This document shows positions 55,557 through 64,000 of a stretch of DNA of 64,000 nucleotides, in pieces. A model generated the notes under the pieces. It saw only the letters and a program-made list of their open reading frames with translations. It had not been told where the DNA came from and made no database searches. The position numbers and the translations under genes were made by a program. Each line of letters starts with the position of its first letter. Position 1 is the first letter of the stretch. Source of the stretch: Oopsacas minuta (Eukaryota; Porifera; Hexactinellida; Lyssacinosida; Leucopsacidae); the NCBI GenBank assembly GCA_024704765.1, contig JAKMXF010000321.1, positions 62,001-126,000 on the forward strand. Direction: 5' to 3'.

Positions 55557-55631
55557 GACACAACAGATTCTGCTAAATAGGGCCACATCGGGACCAAGAC
55601 CATTTTGACCCGAATAACCCGAGTAATATAA

Positions 55632-55781
55632 AGTGGAGTCTGCCAAAACGGACACTCCGAGAAGCAGACAATCCCTCTACAACGGAATGAATTAGTAATC
55701 ATATATGTAATACTTTAGCAGTCTCCAAGAAGCGGACAGAAGCGATGTCCCTGACGTGTCCGTTAGCTGGAGACTCTACTG
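55632..55781. mobile_element. Tc1/mariner-like MITE, 'GGAGTCTCCGAAAA' family, copy 2
   Basis: The left end AGTGGAGTCTGCCAAAACGG and right end CTGGAGACTCTACTG form inverted repeats, followed by TA. Related to 19838-20001. Confidence 0.65.
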
Positions 55782-56283
55782 TAGCAGTATGTATATGGTT
55801 CTGTTTCTGGACAAGTGGCCAGATTAACTGGTGGCTTAGTGGCTCGGTAGTTCGATATTACAGGAGTTTAGAGTATCTAATTATCCACAGTGTATTTGTT
55901 GTTATTTACGTAAGCAAACTAAACACATTGCAAATGCTGTATCCATGGTAAACAACTTTAAGAAGTGATGGAGGGCGTATGAATAAGCATAAACAAATTT
56001 AGAACACAAACAACAAGTATATCTTTGAAAAAGCCAACTCACAGGGTGTTGCACTGGCCCCATAATAATGCACCTAGCAACAAGAAAATATGTAACTTTA
56101 TGAGACAGCAAGATTAAGCCACACGACACCACATTTGGACATTCCTTTGGGTGGTAACACTGATTGCAAATATAATTGAATTAGACATATGTGTGTAAAC
56201 AAAAGTTGATTAAGCCAATGAATATTACATAAATATGAATAATCACACTAATTAAGTGATAACAAATAATTAATAAGCGGGGG

Positions 56284-56697
56284 TTAATAATATTGAAAAT
56301 ATCTTTGATGTTCTGCTTGTATCAATTGGTTATACATTTGAATTTCTGAGATAAGTAATTGCCTCTCTCTTTTAAGTGCATTCTTTTCCTCAGATAGCGT
56401 TGTTAGGGTAGAATTCAGTTTTAGGTGACGTGACTTTTCACTTTCCCGGAATCTTTTAGCGGCTCGTCGGTTGTTAACCTTCCTCCTATTTTCACTGATA
56501 AAGGCTTTATCAGTGTCGGACAATAGACCGAGTTTTGATAAATTTCTGTAATCGATTTTACCTAAACTTTTCAACTTTTCTGTATCGATCAAATCTTTGA
56601 AGTCTGTGTCTTCCATTTTCATCTCCCAGTCGTCGGACAGTATTTGTTTTGTTCGTTGACATTTTGCTATTTTATGACTATCAATTGTTGTTGACAT
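56284..56697 (-). CDS. Small bZIP transcription factor (137 aa)
   Basis: A single exon. Residues about 68-130 form a bZIP. The basic region is RRKVNNRRAAKRFRESEK, with the N-x-x-A-A-x-x-x-R core as NRRAAKRFR. It is followed by a zipper with spaced leucines and hydrophobics (LNSTLTTLSEEKNALKRERQ, then LLISEIQ). The N-terminus is short, with an acidic patch. It should bind DNA as a dimer in the nucleus. The core pattern resembles ATF/C/EBP-like small bZIPs, but I cannot assign a subfamily. Confidence 0.85.
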   Translation of the reverse strand: MSTTIDSHKIAKCQRTKQILSDDWEMKMEDTDFKDLIDTEKLKSLGKIDYRNLSKLGLLSDTDKAFISENRRKVNNRRAAKRFRESEKSRHLKLNSTLTTLSEEKNALKRERQLLISEIQMYNQLIQAEHQRYFQYY

Positions 56698-58341
56698 TTT
56701 GGTTATTTGTTGTTTAAAATAATATTAATTCATTTCAAACATATTTATACTGATTAGATGGCAAAAACCACAAAATTTTATATATACACTTTCAATCTTC
56801 AGCATAGCAACGATAACAATGAAAGGAATGTAGTTCAGTTATACACAAACCACTTAGTTTACCCTAATGTCACTGGAGTCCCATGGTACGAAAGGGAACG
56901 CGTGAACCTTATTCAAGCAAATTCCTGAGCGTTTCCAAGGAAACTTATCAATTAACCTCTATTGAGGTAATCAACCAATGAAATTTGAGAGTTTATTAGT
57001 GCGTGATTTGATTCGTAGAATTGTTTTGAGAATTTTGAAATCAAAGCAAATAATTTGGACTGAAACTGAACCAAAATGAGTCACAAAATAAGGAGGTGTT
57101 AATTCGATTACAGACTCTATAGATCCAATAATGAGTACAATAACATGTTCTTTGAATTAAAATCGGGTTTACTGTTACCCAAAACGATCCAATCTAATTT
57201 GACTGAGGAACTGATAAGAGCTATAATTCTAGGAACAAGTTCTAAGATCTAAGCCTATAAGATTCGAGGGTTTACCAATTCTGGTATTCATATGATATAG
57301 GCTTTAACCCAATTCAATTAGGAACCAAATATTACCCAATAGTTCCAATTACGTAATTTTTCAAATTCCAATTTGTTAAACATGTAACTATGTTTGTTAA
57401 TTGAAATGTAAATGAGCGTCAGTTAAGATTTTATGACTGATTGTGAATTCAAATTCGCTCACAAATAAATCTGAATTTATCTACAAATATTTCCCATTAT
57501 AGTACTGAAACTATAAATTTATGATAACAAGACAATAATCATATTATGTAATAAACAAAAATAACCATAATAGTAACATTATCTAATATTGAAACTAAGC
57601 AACAAATTGGATTCCACCAAAGAATTCAGCGCTCTAATCACACTCCTTTTCTTTCTTTAAGATTTGTAATCAGGATTGAATGTAATCATTGTACATTCCG
57701 GAAATTAACTACCGTAAACTGGGGCTACTTTGACCCACTGGGTTTGCTTTAGCCCAAATATTACTTATCGAATAGATATTGTATTTGTTTTCGATATTGT
57801 CTACCGATATATGAAAACTCGTTAAAATTTGGTAAGTCATATTCAAGTACAATACTGAATCCAATCTAGTTTCTTTGGAGCTTTCATATTTGGGCTAAAG
57901 CAAACCCAATGGGTCAAAATAGCCCCAGTTTACGGTACTTAATATACAACACCATATCATTTCAATAAAGTGTGAATTATACAGGAGTGTTACAGCATTC
58001 GTTTTGTTAGCAAAATTACTAAGTTTTATGCAGAATAACAATGGAATTTGGAAATTGTTTGTAAATAAACAGAATTGCGCGCCTTTAATGCTCTGGAATT
58101 CATTGGCTATTTTACAGTCACTGATTGGTCAACCGTACAATATTAGGTGACAAATTGAGCGCTTAAATGTGTCGAATCAGAATTTCAACGGTCCCTTTAG
58201 TGCACAAGTATTGGCCCAATTATACTAACACCTGTATAATTAAATGAACAATTATTCTGAAGAAATATTCAATGAAGAAATACAACTAAAAGCAGCTGAA
58301 TATACAAACAAATAATTCTTAATTCACACATCAATCTGGAA
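56698..58341. other. AT-rich spacer with a long-TIR MITE
   Basis: No gene seen apart from the palindromic MITE at 57712-57935. It is very AT-rich and otherwise featureless. Confidence 0.6.
57712..57935. mobile_element. Palindromic MITE with about 50-base terminal inverted repeats
   Basis: The left end CCGTAAACTGGGGCTACTTT and right end, reverse-complemented CCGTAAACTGGGGCTATTTT, match over about 50 bases through the shared GGGTTTGCTTTAGCCCAAAT. TA occurs at 57710-57711 and 57936-57937, the Tc1/mariner-type target duplication. 224 bases, non-coding; the transcript would fold into a long hairpin. Confidence 0.85.
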
Positions 58342-59252
58342 CTAATCCTCTTTAGTTCCATGCTTCAAAATATGAGTGAAGGACACATAATCAAAATTGC
58401 CCTTAAGGTCGATGGGAGCGCCGACGAGCAACTCATCGACCTCCTTGTCGGACATACGGTCCCCCATGGTAGTGAGGAGTTCCCTTAATCTGTCTTCATG
58501 GATCTTCCCTGTACCCTCTTCATCAAAACAAGCAAAGGCATTCTTAATCACGTCCTCTGGGTCTGTCCCGCTTAACTTCTCTCCAAACAGAGTTAGAAAC
58601 ATTGTGAAGTTTAGAGGACCATGTGCTTCATCTAACATGTCCTGTATGTATTGTTCTGACACCTCTTTACCTGTAATAGGTGTTAGTTCCAATTAAAGGA
58701 ATTCAAAACCTGAATACCTCAATACTTCAAAATTATTTCAAAGTACTGGAAATTTTTGGTTCTTTGGGAGCGTATTGGAGCGTAATTCAAGTATATTTGG
58801 CGCCATATTTTTCGGGCGGTTACTCTTAACATATTTTGGCGCTTATTTAGAATTATTCACACACACTTAAAGCTATTTTTGAGCCAGTTATATGATGAAG
58901 TTAATATGTGTCGGGAATTGTATATACTCGGGTGTTTGTATAACTGCCTATGGTCAATAGGGTGTTAGTATTGCCCTCAAAGGGACCGCTGGGTACATAT
59001 AAGTGTCAAAATATAAATACACTAGACACCACAATATCATAGTTCCATATTATAGTTCCACTTACCAAGAGACGCTAGCATTTCTTTGAGGTCATCAGCG
59101 TCTATCTTTCCATCTCTATTCTGATCGATTATATTAAATGCTTCTTTGAATTCTTGAATTTGGGTTTGGTCGAACATTGCAAAAATATTTGAAGTGGCGC
59201 GGTGCACACGCTTACGTGGTTTGTCTTTCTTAGCCACTCGTGCTTTGCTCAT
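58342..59252 (-). CDS. Myosin regulatory light chain A (non-muscle/smooth type)
   Basis: Exon 1 is 59252-59066 and exon 2 is 58670-58342. CTTG|GTAAGT and TTACAG|GT join to LASLGKEVSEQ. The 171-residue length matches MYL9/MYL12. The N-terminus is basic and carries the kinase site [13 protein letters not shown], where Thr-Ser are the MLCK/ROCK targets. EF-hand 1 is intact ([12 protein letters not shown]); later EF-hands are degenerate, as is normal. The light chain wraps the IQ motif of myosin II and controls contractility. The C-terminal third ([20 protein letters not shown]) differs from copies B and C. Confidence 0.93.
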
Positions 59253-59458
59253 TTTGTATATGTATAAGCTATTGAAAAGGTGTCAAATGGTCGAAAACAC
59301 ATTAATTGGCACAAATTAGCCCAATGATCCAATAACAACCCTTCTCATAAGTAAGCCGTCATAAACATGGTCCATATAGACAGAAACATCCCTCTATATG
59401 GCACTGTGCCACAATTACCTGCCACTTTTCCAAGAAACGTTCCATGGGGGTTGACAGA

Positions 59459-59615
59459 CAGCGGTTCACAACTTTTTTTTCACATATCGACCCCCCCATA
59501 CAAATTCCCACATTCTGTGTACCCTTCCCATATACTGAATACAAATTTTGAGATCCTTGTGGACCCCATGGTGTCGTCCGTGAACCACGAAGGGGTCCCC
59601 CAAGCTAGGAACCAC
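59459..59615. mobile_element. Degenerate hAT-like MITE of the CAGCGGT family
   Basis: CAGCGGTTCACAACTTTTTT at the left, CACATTCTGTG as in the element at 3627, GTGGACCCC in the interior and AAGCTAGGAACCACT at the right. No clear target duplication. Confidence 0.5.
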
Positions 59616-60536
59616 TCCCATAAATGTTTGTAATAAACAATATTACCAAAAATGCGAACGAATAAGTACGAATTGATATATTACATAATATGAATCTGTA
59701 AATGTGTCGTCTTGTGTCGCTCACGCATTGCACAAGACCGACAACAAATATATGCATACCACCATAATTGGTAAAGTAATATTGAAAGCAACATATAAAG
59801 CATACCAAAGTACATATCACGTTGCTAGGGTTAATTACAAGCTAAACAATAAAACCACATTTAATACTTTCAATGAACTTGTGGCTTTAAAAATTACGAG
59901 GGGATTATACAGCTATAATTAGATTAAGAAATATAATACCTTCAAAAGCAGAGCTAATATAAACACAAATAAACAACGAAGATAAACAACTTTGTGGTTT
60001 AATTATGCTAGTAAGATAATCAGAAAATCCAAAAGTTACTCATAAATAATTATTGGAGAAATTCGTATTATTTATTATATGTAATATTAGCTAAATGGTA
60101 CATTCCTTTGGTAAATATCTGTATCCATGTGATGTATAATGTATAATATCAGCAATTACACATTAGCAATTAGTAAATATAGTAAATTTGTAAACAAACA
60201 AAATATCTAATATTAGAAATTTCTAAAAATAATTATAATTGTGGCTGTAAGTCAGCCACAATTACCTGAATCATATTTACACCTCAAAACCACTTCGAGA
60301 CACAATTTGCAAGAAATTCGAATTTCTGTGAATGCCAATAATGGAAATATTTGACAAGTTAAGAATTCGAATTATTCTAAAATGGCAGACTAATAAAGTC
60401 ACTGTTAGTTGTAGACTTGTCTCACCTCCACCACCCGAATCAAGCCACATGAATATTGCCATTAATTCACCACAAATTAATCTCGAAATATGAGATTTTG
60501 ACACTTTCATAAGTCACGTTATCATCAAGTATTATA

Positions 60537-60846
60537 CAGTAGAACCTCCGAGATCCGGGCAGTGTGGGACCGGAGGGTGCCCGGATCTCGGAAATATCAT
60601 TAACTCTATGGTAGTTACAACCCATAATGTACATTGAGTTCCCTTAGGTATTCTAATTCTGTTATTAAGTTTACATACTGTATACAAACGTAATCCCATA
60701 TGAAATATTTTGGAACTGAAGTCACCGTTAGTGTGAGGAGAATCATATGAAATGGTGGAATTCTTTTGGACTGATATAAAATAAGGGTGCCCGGTTGAGG
60801 GAGGTGCCCGTATCTTGGAGGTGCCCGTATCTCGGAGGTTCGACTG
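60537..60846. mobile_element. TA-flanked MITE, CAGTAGAACCTCCGAGATCCGG ends
   Basis: The left end CAGTAGAACCTCCGAGATCC and right end, reverse-complemented CAGTCGAACCTCCGAGATAC, are long inverted repeats. The GGTGCCCGGATCTCGG block recurs several times inside. TA lies at 60535-60536 and 60847-60848. 310 bases, non-coding. Confidence 0.8.
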
Positions 60847-61207
60847 TATACCTAATTCTGTGGCTTCATCAACAATTCAAGAACTGTTTTGATGCAAAAT
60901 ATTTATTGCAGAAATTGGCTTAATTAAAATTATGTCGCAAATATAAATTTAGTATCATACGTAACACATTCAGTGGACCCTCTCCTGCTGTCCTCCGTGG
61001 ACCACCAGGGGCCCAATGTGCACATGTTGGGAACTGCTGTCCCTATCCTCACATCGGGGCAAGTTCCTTTCTAAATCCCATAGACAGGGGCGAGGGGAAC
61101 AGGGGACAATTGGGCCAATAAAGAAAATTTCGAGTATAGAATACATGATTAAAATCAATAAGTGATAGATCATAAATGAAGTCCTAATCAACCAATCAAA
61201 ATGCACG

Positions 61208-61951
61208 CTAGTCATCCTTAGATCCATATTTGATTATTCTAATAAACTGAATATAATCAAAAAGACCATTTTCATCAGGTGTTACCGCTTGGAACATATT
61301 GTCCACTTGTTCATTATTGAATCGATCCCCCATGGTAGTGAGGAGTTCCCTTAATCTGTCTTCATGGATCTTCCCTGTACCCTCTTCATCAAAACAAGCA
61401 AATGCATTCTTAATCACATCCTCTGGGTCTGTCCCACTTAACTTCTCTCCAAACAGAGTTAGAAACATTGTGAAGTTTAGAGGACCATGTGCTTCATCTA
61501 ACATGTCCTGTATGTATTGTTCTGACACCTCTTTACCTGTAATAGGTGTTAGTTCCAATTACAATAGGAGTTTTTCCAAAACCTGAATGTTTCAGAATTC
61601 AGAAAATACAAATCACTGGAAGACATTTTTAGGCATTAAAATCACTAATTTTGGCGCTCACTTCCACTTATTCTGGCGCGAAAAGCTATTTTTGAACAAT
61701 GAGTAATATAGGCACTAAGTATCACACATATAGTTCCATTTATAATTTAAAGTTCCAATTCAAAACTAACCTAGAGACGCCAGCATTTCCCTCAAATCTT
61801 CAGAGTCAATGTAACCATCTCTATTCTGATCGATAATATTGAAGGCCTCCTTAAACTCCTGTATCTGTGATTGATCAAGCATTGCAAAGATGTTTGAAGT
61901 GGCGCGTCTGTGTCGAGACTTGCTTTTGGTCATCAAACGGTGTTTACTCAT
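61208..61951 (-). CDS. Myosin regulatory light chain B (mosaic of A and C)
   Basis: Exon 1 is 61951-61771 and exon 2 is 61536-61208; CTAG|GTTAGT and TTACAG|GT restore LASLGKEVSEQ. 169 residues. The phosphosite [13 protein letters not shown] and EF-hand 1 ([12 protein letters not shown]) are intact. The first part of exon 2 ([18 protein letters not shown]) equals copy A and the end ([20 protein letters not shown]) equals copy C, with near-identical nucleotides in each part. The A-like identity extends into the intron just upstream of exon 2, and the C-like identity past the stop codon. Confidence 0.92.
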
Positions 61952-62290
61952 TTCTAATTTGTTTGTTTACAAATATGTATACTGTAAACAAAATAACAAC
62001 AAAATGAATTTCTGTAGAAGTTAGATTTGGACCGATAAAGCAAGACACTTGGTCACAATATGACACTTAATTTAATTATACGAAAAGTTCCGGGTCTATG
62101 CGCTATGCTACTTTGCTTAATTTCGAGGCGTTAGTTCCAGATTCGCCTAAATATTCTAGTGTCAAATACTTTAGTGTATGAAGGCTGCAATATGATTGGT
62201 GGATTTAATGTTGCTATAAATAGAATGATCATAAATATACACAATGAATTACAGACTACTACTAGCTACCTCAACCAATCAAAATGCACG
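61952..62290. other. Spacer between light chain genes B and C
   Basis: No gene seen. Its last bases before copy C's stop (CAACCAATCAAAATGCACGC) are identical to the 3' flank of copy B. Confidence 0.5.
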
Positions 62291-63144
62291 CTAGTCATCC
62301 TTAGATCCATATTTGATTATTCTAATAAACTGAATATAATCAAAAAGACCATTTTCATCAGGTGTTACCGCTTGGAACATATTGTCCACTTGTTCATTAT
62401 TGAATCTGTCCCCCATGGTAGTGAGGAGTTCCCTTAACCTGTCTTCATGGATCTTCCCTGTACCCTCTTCATCAAAACAAGCAAATGCATTCTTGATCAC
62501 GTCCTCTGGGTCTGTCCCACTTAACTTCTCTCCAAACAGAGTTAGAAACATTGTGAAGTTTAGATTCCCTCTGGACTCCTCCAACATTTCTTCTATATAC
62601 CTCTCTGGGACCTCTTTACCTAATTTGAAGGGACATGTTAAACTGGAACTATAAATATACAAACCAGAACTATACTTATCAATCCTTTCTAACTATCTGC
62701 CTGTATTTCTAATTTTATATGTGTTTTCCATTATGCGAGAAATAATCAATATTTTCCCTGATTAGCAAGCATGCATAACCCTTTCAATGGTCCTCTCCCT
62801 CATTGAGGGGTGTAGACAAATACCAACGAGGTAACCATGGAAACTGGGACATAACACGTCATAGAAGCGGGCAGGGAGTTGGTGAATATATTTCTGGAAT
62901 GTAATAAGTGATAATATATTATGTCCCCAGTATAAGGGTGTTATAATATATAATTCCACTTACCAAGTGACACCATCATCTCTTTCAAATCTTTAGCATC
63001 AATAAAGCCATCTCTGTTCTGATCGATTATATTAAAGGCCTCTTTGAATTCTTGTATTTGAGATTGATCGAACATTGAAAATATATTTGAGGTCCTGGGT
63101 CTACTTCCACCATGTTTTGACTTCTGAGCTCTGGTTTTAGACAT
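62291..63144 (-). CDS. Myosin regulatory light chain C
   Basis: Exon 1 is 63144-62964 and exon 2 is 62619-62291; CTTG|GTAAGT and AATTAG|GT join to [13 protein letters not shown]. 169 residues. The phosphosite region reads [13 protein letters not shown], so the Thr-Ser pair is kept but the Ala before it is lost. EF-hand 1 is [12 protein letters not shown]. Exon 2 begins with its own sequence ([18 protein letters not shown]) and then matches copies A and B ([19 protein letters not shown]), ending like B. Same role as A and B. Confidence 0.92.
62790..62940. repeat. Dispersed repeat with 'GAGGGGTGTAG..ACCAACGAGGTAAC', copy 2
   Basis: Same order of landmarks as 23995-24120, here in the intron of light chain gene C, with a short extra segment (TAGAAGCGGGCAGGGA). 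Confidence 0.6.
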
Positions 63145-63356
63145 GATTGGAATTGGAACTAATTAATATTCTAAATTGGAACTAAGAAAATAAATGGTAT
63201 GATAATTGCCTATGGATCGGTCGAAGCCCCTGGAGGGTGAGGATATTAAAAGGTGTTAATTTTATAACCTTACCTAGGACTAGGGGATACGGGACAACAA
63301 ATTATAAATAGGTGTGCGGAACTGGAACTAAGATATATGAATATATAAATAAGTAG

Positions 63357-63956
63357 CTATAAAATGGCGCAAACTTTAGAAGTGACAGGGTCGCTATTGT
63401 AACTTAAATTAGTCTCAACAACATTATCTAAAGATATATTCTGATTGGTAGACTCTTGGATGCTAGTTCTAGTTCCAATTTCCTCTATTTCCTCGTCACT
63501 TGTCTCAAAAATAGGCGCCAAAACCCCTGGTCTTCGAGGTACCAAATATATCTGTTCGAATTCTGGATCTTTAGGAAATAACCCCGGCATTTCATTGGCT
63601 GACAAACATTCGAACTGATCGCTGAATTCCAATACACCATTTATGTCGTTAAGATTATCAGTTAGTACTGGATAGCTTTGAGTATATTCACCTAATGGAT
63701 GTGAACATATTAAACAGGAACTATAAAATAACCACGGGTAATATGGAACTAACATTACCGAATTGATGTATTTTATCGCTCTGTTTGAAAAGATAAGGTC
63801 CTGTTTCAAATAGGATATTCTCTTCCAAACTGGAACTAACAGAAACCATCCCAATTGAGCCACAAACGGAACTATATGCCACAACACTTCCTGCCAAATT
63901 GCAATCAATAGAAGTAATAGACTCTCCCAGACAGAAACTAGCCAATAGAACCAATT
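63357..63956 (-). CDS. Unidentified protein, 3' end only (two exons visible)
   Basis: Exons at 63956-63759 and 63691-63357 join as SDKIHQFG|EYTQSYPVL by GT-AG; an acceptor TTTACAG lies just before 63956, so the gene continues beyond the window on the right. The first exon (ELVLLASFCLGESITSIDCN, LAGSVVAYSSVCGSIGMVSV) has the spacing of beta-propeller strands such as WD repeats, but too little is present to be sure. The last exon is acidic and Ser/Glu-rich (PGVLAPIFETSDEEIEEIG) and ends SKVCAIL, a possible CaaX-like tail (CAIL). I do not recognise the family. Confidence 0.6.
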   Translation of the reverse strand, partial: NWFYWLVSVWESLLLLLIAIWQEVLWHIVPFVAQLGWFLLVPVWKRISYLKQDLIFSNRAIKYINSVMLVPYYPWLFYSSCLICSHPLGEYTQSYPVLTDNLNDINGVLEFSDQFECLSANEMPGLFPKDPEFEQIYLVPRRPGVLAPIFETSDEEIEEIGTRTSIQESTNQNISLDNVVETNLSYNSDPVTSKVCAIL

Positions 63957-64000
63957 CTGTAAATTCCAATAAATGGATGTATCCGTCTAAACTGGAACTA

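Larger units (their letters stand above)
55395..56283. other. Spacer with two MITE fragments
   Basis: Contains a partial third copy of the CAATAAACTCC family (about 55440-55556) and the element at 55632-55781. No gene seen. Confidence 0.6.
59253..61207. other. Spacer between light chain genes A and B, with three transposon pieces
   Basis: Contains a degenerate hAT-like element (about 59459-59615), a dispersed repeat fragment (60385-60440), a TA-flanked MITE (60537-60846) and a hAT right-end fragment (60970-61044). No gene seen. Confidence 0.6.

Noticed and set aside
1-64000. CRISPR arrays, prokaryotic operons, tRNA or rRNA genes
   Set aside because: The window is clearly eukaryotic; the direct repeats seen are microsatellites, minisatellites and MITEs, and I found no convincing tRNA cloverleaf or rRNA segment by eye.

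Overview
This is nuclear DNA of a multicellular animal. It is AT-rich and gene-dense, and carries spliceosomal GT-AG introns (some only about 54 nt), an axonemal dynein heavy chain, a tetraspanin, myosin regulatory light chains, a HECW-type ubiquitin ligase and many small inverted-repeat transposon remnants. The gene content, the compact layout and the local expansion of RING-less NHL-repeat proteins suggest an early-branching invertebrate such as a sponge. That placement is inference; nothing here fixes the species.

Layout. 1-1.35 kb: 3' part of a filamin/NHL (TRIM2/3/71-like) gene. 1.6-3.4 kb (-): SVOP-like transporter. 3.4-5.1 kb: transposon-rich spacer. 5.1-5.9 kb (+): tetraspanin. 6.2-9.6 kb (-): single-exon HECW-like HECT ligase. 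9.7-17.8 kb: four single-exon coiled-coil/NHL genes, two of them a recent tandem pair. 17.9-19.1 kb (-): V-ATPase subunit F and the KEOPS subunit LAGE3/Pcc1. 19.25-41.95 kb (-): one DNAH10-like axonemal dynein heavy chain gene of about 36 exons. A coiled-coil/NHL gene lies antisense inside one of its late introns (21.1-22.4 kb). 42.1-43.4 kb (-): the near-identical sister of that nested gene, just upstream of the dynein start. 44.7-48.7 kb (-): a long coiled-coil protein. 48.7-50.9 kb: spacer with a striking CGAATA minisatellite. 50.9-55.4 kb (-): three coiled-coil/DUSP genes (the third frameshifted) with the mitochondrial import protein DNAJC19/TIM14 between them. 56.3-56.7 kb (-): small bZIP protein. 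58.3-63.1 kb (-): three tandem myosin regulatory light chain genes. 63.4-64 kb (-): 3' end of an unidentified gene.

Three observations stand out. First, the nested NHL gene belongs to an inverted duplication of at least 1.83 kb. The copy carries the dynein promoter region and the first 15 coding bases of dynein, so the segment was copied from the front of the dynein gene into one of its own late introns. Second, the NHL proteins and the protease-less DUSP proteins appear to share one N-terminal module (coiled coil, then a strand ending in LGxh). This suggests an undescribed adaptor system with interchangeable C-terminal readers; the NHL members also have linkers rich in YxxM/YxxI and polyproline motifs. 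Third, the middle myosin light chain gene is a mosaic of its two neighbours, which points to gene conversion.

Most housekeeping genes (V-ATPase F, LAGE3, DNAJC19) and all the NHL and DUSP genes from 9.7 kb onward are intronless, whereas the dynein, SVOP, long coiled-coil and light chain genes are spliced. Short introns and spacers are enriched for the word TGGAACTA(A).
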